In this document: piece by piece, positions 50,440-58,953 of the stretch
How positions within the stretch are numbered: position 1 is the stretch's first letter
Layout of the letters: each line of letters starts with the position of its first letter
Program-made: the position numbers and the translations under genes
Source of the DNA: Proteobacteria bacterium ST_bin14
Lineage (GTDB): Bacteria; Pseudomonadota; Alphaproteobacteria; Sphingomonadales; Sphingomonadaceae
DNA: 64,000 nt
Reading direction: 5' to 3'
Assembly (NCBI GenBank): GCA_002083655.1
Contig: MSXR01000005.1
Span: forward strand, 29,453 to 93,452
Notes under the pieces: model-generated
Database searches by the model: none
What the model saw: the letters and a program-made list of their open reading frames with translations, nothing else
Told to the model about the DNA's origin: nothing

Positions 50440-51852
50440 TCATTCAAGCCCAAGCGCCTTCAAATCAACCGATGCGGCAGCCAATTCAGCCCGTGCCACG
50501 ATCTGACGCACGCTGGCGTCCAGCTTACGGATACTGGCATCTGCTGCCGCTTCCTCGCGCGAATTGACCAGGAAGAAATCGCTTGCCCCCGCATCAAACC
50601 GGCGGACTTCGGCGCGCGCCATGGTCTGCGCCAGCGCCAGTTCCTGTTCGGCCAACATCCGCAGCCGCTCCGTACCGCGCACATCAATCGCCAAACCGTC
50701 AATCTCGGCGGTGATTTGTTCCTCGATCTGCTGCCGCCGGCGGCGCTGCGCATCAATTTCCGCAGTGGACTGGGCGATCCGGCCGCGCGCGACACGTTGC
50801 TGCAACGGTACCGAAAAGTTCAGACCAAAGATCGCGTCAGTTGCCGTGCGCGATTTGCCACCCTCCCCCAGCGCACCAATATCCTTTGATACCTCAGCCT
50901 TGAAATCCAGCCGGGGGCGAAGCGCGTTACGATCCAGTTCGAGGCGATTATTTGCCTGTGCAATCCTCATGTCGATCTGGCGGAAATCAGGCCGCAGGGC
51001 GATGACTGCAGCAGCATCGGCAACGGCGGGGCCGATCGTCGGCAATTCAGCGGGCAACTGCGCGGCATCCGGGCGACGCGGATGACCTTCATCATCACGC
51101 CAGAACAGCGACAGCGTGTTTGCCGCCAGCGCCAAATCCTGTTCCGCGCGCGCCACCAATGTTTGACGGCGCAGCACATTCTGCTCATTTTCGGTCAAAA
51201 GAATGCGCGGCCGGGCGCCAGCCTCCACCTGGCGCGCCAAGCCAGACTGCCGCCCCTTAGCCAGATCCAGCAGCTCGCGAAACACGGTCAGCCGCAACCC
51301 ACTGGCTACCCATTGATTATAGGCAGCCACTGCGCGGCGCTGAATGGTGATAGCGGCAAGCAAGCGGTCTGCTTCTGCCAAGTCGATGTCGATCGTGGCA
51401 TTCCGCCGCGCAAAGCGGCGATCATCGATCAGCCGGTCGCGCATCAGGGAAAATACCGCGCCCACTTTCACCTCGCCCAGCGCGTTGGTGAATGATTTAT
51501 CCTCGTAAATGGGAAAACTGCCGGTCGATACGCGGTAGCCGCCATAAACCTGCCCGCCCCAATCGGCGAGCGGGCGCGTCACCGTGCCGCCCAGCGTCTG
51601 GCCATCATAAAAGCTGGGCACGCGCGACGTTGCTTCGGCGTTGACGACAGTGTCGAATGCCCCTTCGGCGGTGAGCAGCTTGCCCTCCGCCCCGCGCACC
51701 CGCGCCACAGCCTCCTGTACCTGAGGGGCGTGGCGGCGGGATGATTGCAGCACCTCTCCCAGTGTCAGCGGGGCTTGCGCTTGCGCTGAGCTCTGCGCAA
51801 CCACCGGCATCGGCAGCAGCGCAATGGCCAGGGCGATCAGTTTACTTTGCAT
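50440..51852 (-). CDS. TolC-family outer-membrane channel
   Basis: A 470-residue outer-membrane efflux protein. The signal peptide is MQSKLIALAIALLPMPVVAQ, followed by OEP helices (LTLGEVLQSSRRHAPQVQEA, LARQVEAGARPRILLTENEQ, LAQTMARAEVRRFDAGASDF). The ATG at 51852 was chosen because it opens the signal peptide. It is the last gene of the ABC-HlyD-TolC unit; its start overlaps the HlyD gene's 3' end by 11 bases. Confidence 0.87.
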   Translation of the reverse strand: MQSKLIALAIALLPMPVVAQSSAQAQAPLTLGEVLQSSRRHAPQVQEAVARVRGAEGKLLTAEGAFDTVVNAEATSRVPSFYDGQTLGGTVTRPLADWGGQVYGGYRVSTGSFPIYEDKSFTNALGEVKVGAVFSLMRDRLIDDRRFARRNATIDIDLAEADRLLAAITIQRRAVAAYNQWVASGLRLTVFRELLDLAKGRQSGLARQVEAGARPRILLTENEQNVLRRQTLVARAEQDLALAANTLSLFWRDDEGHPRRPDAAQLPAELPTIGPAVADAAAVIALRPDFRQIDMRIAQANNRLELDRNALRPRLDFKAEVSKDIGALGEGGKSRTATDAIFGLNFSVPLQQRVARGRIAQSTAEIDAQRRRRQQIEEQITAEIDGLAIDVRGTERLRMLAEQELALAQTMARAEVRRFDAGASDFFLVNSREEAAADASIRKLDASVRQIVARAELAAASVDLKALGLE

Positions 51853-52933
51853 CGCTCGCCTTGCCCTTGTCGGCCCCAAGTTGGGTCGGCTTGCTGGCTG
51901 CATCCTTGGCATTGGCTTCGCTATCGGCAGGACGATCAAACTGGAGGGGGAAATCGTTCAACTGTCGCCACACCTCAAACCCGGCCGAAACAGTATCCAT
52001 CAACACCCAGCCGCGCACCTTGGCACCCAGCCGGACAAAAGGTTCGCGCGGCCACGGCCCCCGATCCGGCGAGGGTTCAACAAGGAGACGGAACAGCCCG
52101 TTCGACGATGCCGACAAATCGATTGCCCGCACCTGGCCGTCAAACATTCCGCGCGCCACCGAAGGCCAGCCGCTGAACTGAATTGCCGGCCATCCTTCAA
52201 ACGCCAGCCGCACCCGGCGCCCCGGCTTGATCAGCGGGACATCGCGCCCGTCAACATACAGCTCCACGATGCGCGTTGCCTGTTCGGGCGCAAATGTGGC
52301 CAGCACATCGCCCTGCTTCACCATCGTCGCGGTATCGCCCGCAGCTATTTGCATGATGCGGCCATCGCGCGGCGCCCGGATGATCTGCACCGACTGGCGG
52401 TTCAAATTCACCTCTACCCGCTTCAACGCCGCCCTGCTGGATGCGACCTTTGCACGGTAATCCGCCACCTTGATCTGCGCGCCTTCATAATCACGCCGCG
52501 CGGCCAGCCCCTCGCGGAACAGCCCGCCAAAGCGATTAACATCCAGCGATGCAGTGGCCATCGCCTGTTCCGCCGCCGCAATTTCGGCAACCACCTGATC
52601 GCGTTCGGCACCCAGCCGTTGGAGCAGCATTGGATCATTATCGGTAATCCGCGCAATCGGATCGCCGCGCTTCACCGCACTCCCGTCGGTGACATACCAT
52701 TGCTCGATGCGCCCACCGACCATCGCCGTCACATTCTGTACCCGGTCGCGGGGATCAAGCGCGGTGACGCTGCCCGTGCCAGGCGCCGTCTGCACCCAGG
52801 GCAGGTATATCAGCCCCACGATCGACACCGTCATGCCGATCACAATCATCATCGCAAAGGTGCTGATCACCCGGGGTGTTTTGATTTTTGCCAGCGTGGT
52901 GAACCGGCTGAAAAGATCAGCGTGCAGCAACAT
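51842..52933 (-). CDS. HlyD-family periplasmic adaptor
   Basis: A 363-residue adaptor with one membrane anchor near the start (TFAMMIVIGMTVSIVGLIYL, about 25-44), then lipoyl/beta-barrel segments (VTAMVGGRIEQWYVTDGSAV, IIRAPRDGRIMQIAAGDTAT) around a coiled hairpin, and a C-terminal barrel. Its 5' end overlaps the ABC gene by 17 bases and its 3' end overlaps the tolC gene. It links the inner-membrane ABC protein and the TolC channel of a type I secretion or export system. Confidence 0.87.
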   Translation of the reverse strand: MLLHADLFSRFTTLAKIKTPRVISTFAMMIVIGMTVSIVGLIYLPWVQTAPGTGSVTALDPRDRVQNVTAMVGGRIEQWYVTDGSAVKRGDPIARITDNDPMLLQRLGAERDQVVAEIAAAEQAMATASLDVNRFGGLFREGLAARRDYEGAQIKVADYRAKVASSRAALKRVEVNLNRQSVQIIRAPRDGRIMQIAAGDTATMVKQGDVLATFAPEQATRIVELYVDGRDVPLIKPGRRVRLAFEGWPAIQFSGWPSVARGMFDGQVRAIDLSASSNGLFRLLVEPSPDRGPWPREPFVRLGAKVRGWVLMDTVSAGFEVWRQLNDFPLQFDRPADSEANAKDAASKPTQLGADKGKASDAK

Positions 52934-54623
52934 CAGACGCCTCCCTTTGCGCAAACCGCAGGGCGTCGAACCCTGCCTGATCGGCAACCCGCGACTGGGC
53001 AGTGCGGCCAATCCAGTAATAGCCGTCGAGCTCAGGCGGATCTTCGCGATTGGTGAAATAGATCATCGTCGTGCGGCTGGGGCCGATTGCTGCAATCATC
53101 CGGTCCAGATCGCGCCGGGGCATCATGTCGAACAGCGGCGACAACACCAGGATTTTCGGCTCGGCAAGCAGCGCGCCGGCAAATTTCAGCCGCATCGTTT
53201 CGGGCACTGACAATGGCCAACCCGTTTGGGACAGCACCGTATGCAACCCCTCCGGCAACCGGCCAATCCGGCGATCAAGTGACGCCGCACGAACCGCTGC
53301 CATCATCGCGGTGGGTGAATCGTCCGGTGACGCAAGCTTGAGATAATCGATGATCGAGCTTTCAACGATCATTGGTCGATCAAGCACGATCACGTCGCCG
53401 CGCAGATCATAGGCATCAAGCGTCGCCAGATCGGCCCCGCCCAGCGTCACGAACCCGCCCGCCGGCTGGCGATCGCGCTTGAGCAGCAGCGAAAAAGCCC
53501 GCTGCACATCATCATCAGCGCTGGCGATCAGGCGGCTGCCATGCGCGATCGCCATGTCAAATGCCATATCATCCAGCCGTACATCGGCAAATGCCAGGTC
53601 GCTGCGGGCCTGCGCAATTGCGCCCACTGATCCGGGCGTTTCCTGAGGAATGTCGTTGAGCAGATGCAACTCCTCCAACGCCGCCACGAGATCGTAAAAC
53701 GTATCGAGATACGGCCCAAGCTGCGCCGCGCCATAAAAGATGCTCGACAGAATCAGCTCGGCTGCAACCAGCTGGCCAATGGAGAGCTGCGACTGAATGA
53801 CGAGCCAGCCGCCCATCGCGAGCAATCCTGCGCTCGCCACCGCATAGAGCACGAGAAATGCCGTCGTCTGCGTCAGGCTGTACCGGACATGCCGACGATA
53901 TGCCGCAATATAGCTCGCCGTCTTTGCCTCGGACCGGTCGATCGCAAAGTCGAGATGACGGTTAGATTTATAAAATCCGTTCGATGATCCCACGCTTTCC
54001 AGCCAATGCGCGGTTTCATATTTGGCATGGCTAAGCTCGATCCGGCTGGTCATCGCGCCGCGCGACCAAATTCGCCAGATCAACCATGTCACCAGGATGA
54101 AGATCAGGTTGAACCCCAAAAAGAACGGGTGGTAAAATGAGGTGACGACAAAACCCACCCCCGATTGCAGCAGGATCGTGAACAGACCGATCAACAGCGA
54201 CGGCATCGCTTTTTGGATGTTCATCACCTCAAAATAGCGATCAAACAGGTCGACTTTGCGCTCATCGCCAAAAAATGGATTGCGGGCGTGAACCGCGCGC
54301 AACGTAATTTCCGCCACCATGCGCGCGAAAAAGCGCTGGCCGAAAATCTCCATCAAATAGGCGCGCATTGCGCTCATCACTGCAGACAGCATCAGCAGCA
54401 CAAACAAGACACCCGACAAGGTGAACAAGGGTGCCGGCAGCGCCTGGTTCGCGACGCTGTTGATCAACATCTGCACCGAAATCGGCGTTGCCAGTGACAA
54501 CAGGCTGATACCAGCGCCATAGATTATCGCGAGCGTGAAGAACGGGCGATCCGGCCCCAGGATCGGTGTCGCCCAGCGCAATACGTCGCGCAACCTGACG
54601 GTACGATCCTTATCCGCTGCCAT
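52917..54623 (-). CDS. ABC exporter half-transporter with degenerate nucleotide-binding domain
   Basis: A 568-residue protein with an ABC transmembrane domain (about 25-330, six segments such as FTLAIIYGAGISLLSLATPI and GFNLIFILVTWLIWRIW) fused to an NBD-like region (about 340-560). The NBD lacks the expected motifs. The Walker A position reads HGSRLIASADDDVQRAF with no G-K-S/T; the signature region is LSVPETMRLKFAGAL in place of LSGGQ; Walker B is KILVLSP without the catalytic Glu; and the switch region MIYFTNRED has no His. AGGAGG precedes the ATG. With the HlyD and TolC genes it forms a normal type I export operon, so it either needs a separate ATPase or works without hydrolysis. Confidence 0.85.
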   Translation of the reverse strand: MAADKDRTVRLRDVLRWATPILGPDRPFFTLAIIYGAGISLLSLATPISVQMLINSVANQALPAPLFTLSGVLFVLLMLSAVMSAMRAYLMEIFGQRFFARMVAEITLRAVHARNPFFGDERKVDLFDRYFEVMNIQKAMPSLLIGLFTILLQSGVGFVVTSFYHPFFLGFNLIFILVTWLIWRIWSRGAMTSRIELSHAKYETAHWLESVGSSNGFYKSNRHLDFAIDRSEAKTASYIAAYRRHVRYSLTQTTAFLVLYAVASAGLLAMGGWLVIQSQLSIGQLVAAELILSSIFYGAAQLGPYLDTFYDLVAALEELHLLNDIPQETPGSVGAIAQARSDLAFADVRLDDMAFDMAIAHGSRLIASADDDVQRAFSLLLKRDRQPAGGFVTLGGADLATLDAYDLRGDVIVLDRPMIVESSIIDYLKLASPDDSPTAMMAAVRAASLDRRIGRLPEGLHTVLSQTGWPLSVPETMRLKFAGALLAEPKILVLSPLFDMMPRRDLDRMIAAIGPSRTTMIYFTNREDPPELDGYYWIGRTAQSRVADQAGFDALRFAQREASDVAAR

Positions 54624-54722
54624 GTTTCCTCCTGCATTTGAGGCACTACGCCCCGTAATTTCGCCTCGATAAACACTTGCTTCGATAGGAACAACACTAT
54701 GAAGCAATCTATATCAATAGGA

Positions 54723-55643
54723 TTATCCTATCGGCGATATCGACTTTTCAACCTCAGCGACAATCGCGGCAAGCCGCTGGTAAGCGGTTCCACGGCCTGC
54801 CCGCTTGCGCCACACCATCCCCACTTCCCGGTACATTGGCCGCCCCTTGATTGCCCGGACGATCACATCGTCCCCGGCCCGAATTTCCGAGCGAATATAA
54901 AGAGATGGCAACAGCGCAAAACCCATGCCCATGCCGGCCATCTGGCGGATGGCGTCCAGGCTGGTACCCTCGTAATCGCGCATCACAACCGCCTGCACCG
55001 CATTGGCCAGGCTATAAATCTGGTCAGTCATCCGATATTCGGGGGAAAGCGTCAGCAATCCGCGCCCAGCCATGTCGCGCGGATCAATCACGGCTTTGGC
55101 ATGCAGCGGATCATCCGCTGCCATCGCCACCAGCAATTCCTCGCGAAACAGCCGCTCCACGGCAAAATCCTCGCTACCCGTTGGCAATTGGATCAGCGCT
55201 GCATCATGTTTGCCGCTGGCCAGATCGCGCAGCAAATCCTCTGGCGCGCCTTCGCGGACGTGCAGCCTGAGCGTCCGATGGTCGCGGTGCAGCCGGGCAA
55301 CGACATGCGGCATCAGATATGGCCCTAGCGTGGGTGATACGCCCAGCCGAATCGTACCGCTCAGCCCGTCGGGGTCATCAAGCGCCACCTCCTCCAGCGC
55401 ACGGACATCGGCCAGGATGCGCTGCGCCCGCTCGACGATATCGCGACCGCGCGGGGTTAGGATGGCGGTGGTGCTGCCGCGCTCGACCAGCCGGATGCCC
55501 AGCCGTTCCTCCAGTAGGGCAATTTGGGCGGAAAGCGATGGCTGGGTAACGCCAACCTGTTCGGCTGCCCGTCGAAAATGCCCCGTTGCCGCCAGTGCGT
55601 TCAGGTAAAGAAGTTGTTTGAAGGTGATCCGGGCTGCGGGCAT
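54723..55643 (-). CDS. OxyR-like LysR regulator lacking cysteines
   Basis: A 306-residue LysR protein with a winged helix (LNALAATGHFRRAAEQVGVT, QPSLSAQIALLEERLGI) and a two-lobed sensor domain, closest in style to the OxyR branch and encoded directly downstream of katG. No cysteine occurs anywhere in the protein; the region where OxyR has its peroxidatic and resolving Cys reads LLTLSPEYRMTDQIYSLANA. Peroxide sensing by disulphide formation is therefore impossible for this protein. It may regulate katG by another signal, or regulate the downstream ABC operon or pcs. Confidence 0.8.
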   Translation of the reverse strand: MPAARITFKQLLYLNALAATGHFRRAAEQVGVTQPSLSAQIALLEERLGIRLVERGSTTAILTPRGRDIVERAQRILADVRALEEVALDDPDGLSGTIRLGVSPTLGPYLMPHVVARLHRDHRTLRLHVREGAPEDLLRDLASGKHDAALIQLPTGSEDFAVERLFREELLVAMAADDPLHAKAVIDPRDMAGRGLLTLSPEYRMTDQIYSLANAVQAVVMRDYEGTSLDAIRQMAGMGMGFALLPSLYIRSEIRAGDDVIVRAIKGRPMYREVGMVWRKRAGRGTAYQRLAAIVAEVEKSISPIG

Positions 55644-55729
55644 TGGCTGCCCTTACGGCGGATCGCCGCGTGGTGCCAGACCGGGCAGCGGATGCAGCAA
55701 AACCAATGACCTTGCACTTTGCACGCCGA

Positions 55730-55761
55730 AACGGCGCCCCACGCAATCGTAAGGCGCCGTT
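55730..55761 (-). terminator. Hairpin downstream of katG
   Basis: AACGGCGCC (55730-55738) and GGCGCCGTT (55753-55761) form a perfect 9-bp stem with a 14-base loop, 27 bases after the katG stop. There is no T run on either strand, so it may be a processing or weak termination hairpin. Confidence 0.4.
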
Positions 55762-55788
55762 CCGTGGTCCGTTATCGTGTTGATCCGA

Positions 55789-57984
55789 TCAGTCCAAATC
55801 ATACCGATCGAGGTTCATTACCTTGGCCCATGCTGCCACAAAATCAGCGACGAAGGCGGCTTGCGAGTCTGCGCTTGCATAGACTTCGGCGAGCGCCCGC
55901 AACTGCGAGTGCGATCCAAAAATCAGGTCGACACGGGTTGCAGTCCATTTGGCGTTGCCGGTTGCGCGATCAAGGCCTTCGAATACGCCGTCCAAGCCTG
56001 CCACCGGAGTCCAGACCGTATTGATGTCGAGCAGGTTGACGAAGAAATCGGTGGTCAGCATCCATGGGCGCTGGGTAAACACACCATGCGCCGCCTGATC
56101 GACATTGGCATTCAGCACGCGAAGCCCACCGACCAGCACCGTCATTTCCGGCGCGGTCAACTTCAGCAACTGCGCCCGATCAACCAGCCGCTCCTCAGCC
56201 GTCATGCCATTGTCTGAGCCCACATAATTACGGAACCCGTCTGCCATGGGCTCCAGCACAGCGAAGGAATCGACGTCCGTTTCTGCCTGCGTCGCATCGG
56301 TGCGGCCCGGGCTGAACGGCACGATCACCTCGTGGCCAGCACTTTTCGCCGCCTGTTCAATGCCAGCGCAGCCGCCAAGCACGATCAGATCGGCAATCGA
56401 CACCTGTTTGCCGCCGGCGTGAGCGGCGTTGAATGCCCGCTGGATGCCCTCCAGCGCCGTCAACACCGTGGCGAGTTGGGCCGGCTGATTCACCGCCCAA
56501 TCCTTCTGCGGGGCCAAACGGATGCGCGCGCCATTGGCACCGCCGCGCATGTCAGAACCACGGAAGGTGGAGGCAGATGCCCAGGCCGTCGAGACGAGCT
56601 GCGAAATGGACAGGCCGGCCGACAGAATTTCGCGCTTCAGATCGGCGACATCCTGTGAATCGATCAGCGGGTGCGTGACATCAGGCACAGGATCTTGCCA
56701 GATAAGCACTTCGGCAGGAACAAGTGGCCCAAGATAGCGTGGGCGCGGCCCCATGTCGCGGTGCGTAAGCTTGTACCAGGCACGCGCAAAAGCATCCGCA
56801 AATTCAGCCGGATTCTGGTGGAAACGACGCGAAATCGCCTCATAGGCGGGGTCCATCCGCATCGCCATATCGGCCGTCGTCATCATCGGCGCATGCCGGC
56901 GTGCAGGATCATGCGCATCGGGCACCGTGCCCTGGGCTTCGGGATTTTTCGGCGTCCATTGCTGGGCACCTGCGGGGCTGTGCGTTAATTCCCATTCATT
57001 GTTGAACAGCGTGTCAAAATAGCTGTTGTCCCACGTGATCGGCGTTGCCGTCCACGCGCCTTCAATGCCGCTGGTAATGGTGTCGACCCCTCGGCCGCTG
57101 CCCATTGTGTTAATCCAGCCCAGGCCCATCGCCTCCAGCGGGGCAGCTTCGGGCTCAGGGCCAACATACTGGCCGGGGTCGCCTGCGCCGTGCGCTTTGC
57201 CAAAGGTGTGACCGCCCGCGACCAACGCCACGGTTTCGGTGTCATCCATTGCCATACGTGCAAAGGTTTCGCGAATGTCGCGGCCCGACGCGACAGGATC
57301 TGGCCGGCCATTGGGGCCTTCTGGATTGACGTAGATCAACCCCATTTGCACCGCGCCAAGCGGCCCGGCGAGTTCACGGTCGCCGCTATAGCGCTCATCA
57401 TCCAGCCATTTGCCTTCAGGACCCCAGAAGATATCCTCTTCGGGTTCCCACACATCAGCGCGGCCACCAGCGAAACCGAATGTCTTGAAGCCCATCGATT
57501 CGAGCGCGACATTGCCCGCCAGCACCATCAGATCGGCCCAGCTGAGCTTACGGCCATATTTTTGCTTGATCGGCCACAACAGGCGGCGTGCCTTATCGAG
57601 GTTGCCATTGTCTGGCCAACTGTTGAGCGGCGCAAATCGCTGTGTGCCCGAACCAGCGCCCCCGCGACCGTCGGCGATACGATAGGTGCCCGCGCTATGC
57701 CAAGTCATGCGGACGAATAACGGACCGTAATGGCCATAATCCGCAGGCCACCAGCTTTGCGAATCGGTCATCAAGGCGTGCAGATCGGCGACCACTGCTT
57801 CCAGATCGAGCGTCTTGAATTCCATAGCATAATCAAAGTCCTTGCCCATCGGATCAGACAATGAAGAATGCTGATGCAACACGTTCAGGCTGAGCTGGTT
57901 CGGCCACCAATCGCGGTTGGCCTGTCCACGGCTGGACATTGACGTGGCACCACCACCCATCGGGCATTTTGCTTCGATATTCAT
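55789..57984 (-). CDS. katG: Catalase-peroxidase
   Basis: A 731-residue bifunctional heme enzyme that removes H2O2. It has the N-terminal distal side FVRMTWHSAGTYRIADGRGG with the distal Arg, Trp and His; GLIYVNPEGPNG and ETFARMAMDD supply the Tyr and Met of the Met-Tyr-Trp adduct; VALVAGGHTFGKAHGAG holds the proximal His. The C-terminal domain repeats the fold without heme. The ATG at 57984 gives MNIEAKCPMGGGATSMSSRG, the usual start with its Cys-Pro motif. Confidence 0.96.
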   Translation of the reverse strand: MNIEAKCPMGGGATSMSSRGQANRDWWPNQLSLNVLHQHSSLSDPMGKDFDYAMEFKTLDLEAVVADLHALMTDSQSWWPADYGHYGPLFVRMTWHSAGTYRIADGRGGAGSGTQRFAPLNSWPDNGNLDKARRLLWPIKQKYGRKLSWADLMVLAGNVALESMGFKTFGFAGGRADVWEPEEDIFWGPEGKWLDDERYSGDRELAGPLGAVQMGLIYVNPEGPNGRPDPVASGRDIRETFARMAMDDTETVALVAGGHTFGKAHGAGDPGQYVGPEPEAAPLEAMGLGWINTMGSGRGVDTITSGIEGAWTATPITWDNSYFDTLFNNEWELTHSPAGAQQWTPKNPEAQGTVPDAHDPARRHAPMMTTADMAMRMDPAYEAISRRFHQNPAEFADAFARAWYKLTHRDMGPRPRYLGPLVPAEVLIWQDPVPDVTHPLIDSQDVADLKREILSAGLSISQLVSTAWASASTFRGSDMRGGANGARIRLAPQKDWAVNQPAQLATVLTALEGIQRAFNAAHAGGKQVSIADLIVLGGCAGIEQAAKSAGHEVIVPFSPGRTDATQAETDVDSFAVLEPMADGFRNYVGSDNGMTAEERLVDRAQLLKLTAPEMTVLVGGLRVLNANVDQAAHGVFTQRPWMLTTDFFVNLLDINTVWTPVAGLDGVFEGLDRATGNAKWTATRVDLIFGSHSQLRALAEVYASADSQAAFVADFVAAWAKVMNLDRYDLD

Positions 57985-58022
57985 GATCGCTCCTCTTACG
58001 GCGTTTTGTTCTTTCGCTCTCG

Positions 58023-58838
58023 TCACGATCTAAACCCTGCGAACGAAGCGTCCAATCGATTTCGTGATAAAGAGTGATTGAGAGACCCATTGGAACGCGA
58101 GGGCACGTGTTTCGGCACGGGTGGTCCCAGGGAACCCGGCGAATATTCAGGATTGCAGACGTCGCATTGCGCCGCATCGGCATGCGTGACGGCCACTGGC
58201 CGTTCGATCTGATGGGCGCAGCCCACGCAACGGATCAGATCGGCACGGGGCAAGCTTGTGAGTGTGGCACAGCGCACCCACGGCAACCCTGGCAGCTTTT
58301 GCGTGGCCACGAAGCCGGGGCGATCGCATATGGGGCAGGCGCTGCGTGCGCACTTTATCAGGTCGATCGTTGCACGTTTTGTCGCGCGCATCCGGTGCGG
58401 GTTACGGTGCGCGCGCATGTCGGTTTCGACAAAGGCAAAGCCACAGGCGCCCAACACCTTTGTCAATGCAGCACGCAGCTGGTCGGGCGTTGCTATGTCC
58501 TTGATTAAGGCGACGTCAGGGGCTGGCGATCCGTCGTGACAGCCGATGACGATCACGCCTTGCGCCGGAAAACCGATACCGGCCGCAAAGGCAAAACCGC
58601 TTTCCACATCACCCACCAGGGCATTGCTGAAATTGGTGTCCAGTGTGGCGTGTTGGCCGATGAGTTCCAATCCCTGTGCGCGGTCCGCCAGCATCACAAT
58701 TTCTCGGCCTACCGATAGAAACGGGTTCATCGGGTGTGCGCCGAAGCGGACGCGTTGCCGGGCATTACCGAAACTTTTTACGCCGTTACTGCCGAACGGC
58801 GCTTCCCCAATTCGGTCGTCCGCATGCTGATCGAGCAC
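58023..58838 (-). CDS. DUF6671-like zinc-ribbon protein, probably 5'-truncated
   Basis: Up to 271 codons. The central and C-terminal parts (GREIVMLADRAQGLELIGQH; VETDMRAHRNPHRM; ACPICDRPGF; LIRCVGCAHQ; QCDVCNPE) match proteins annotated DUF6671, with two CX2C pairs suggesting a zinc site. Family members begin with a longer N-terminal half that is missing here. Similarity starts near FGAHPMNPF, and the upstream codons overlap a plus-strand LysR relic. About 35 unrelated residues follow the last cysteine pair. The ATG at 58730 is an alternative start. Probably a decaying gene. Confidence 0.5.
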   Translation of the reverse strand: MLDQHADDRIGEAPFGSNGVKSFGNARQRVRFGAHPMNPFLSVGREIVMLADRAQGLELIGQHATLDTNFSNALVGDVESGFAFAAGIGFPAQGVIVIGCHDGSPAPDVALIKDIATPDQLRAALTKVLGACGFAFVETDMRAHRNPHRMRATKRATIDLIKCARSACPICDRPGFVATQKLPGLPWVRCATLTSLPRADLIRCVGCAHQIERPVAVTHADAAQCDVCNPEYSPGSLGPPVPKHVPSRSNGSLNHSLSRNRLDASFAGFRS

Positions 58839-58877
58839 GCCACTGGCGGCGCACCTGCGGGTGCGGGCGCGCCTTGA
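58731..58877 (+). pseudogene. C-terminal fragment of an NhaR-like LysR regulator
   Basis: A start-less plus-strand frame reads ADALPGITETFYAVTAERRF, then PNSVVRMLIEHATGGAPAGA and ends at TGA 58875-58877. The segment FYAVTAERR...VVRMLIE resembles the end of the NhaR effector domain. Everything upstream is absent. It is antisense to the 5' part of the DUF6671-like gene, so the two relics meet at a rearrangement point. Confidence 0.45.
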
Positions 58878-58953
58878 TCGATAACGTCACTGCGGGAGAT
58901 GTGCGCCTTGCCCATATGTCCATAACATCGGTTGAAACCTGGGGGTCACGTCA

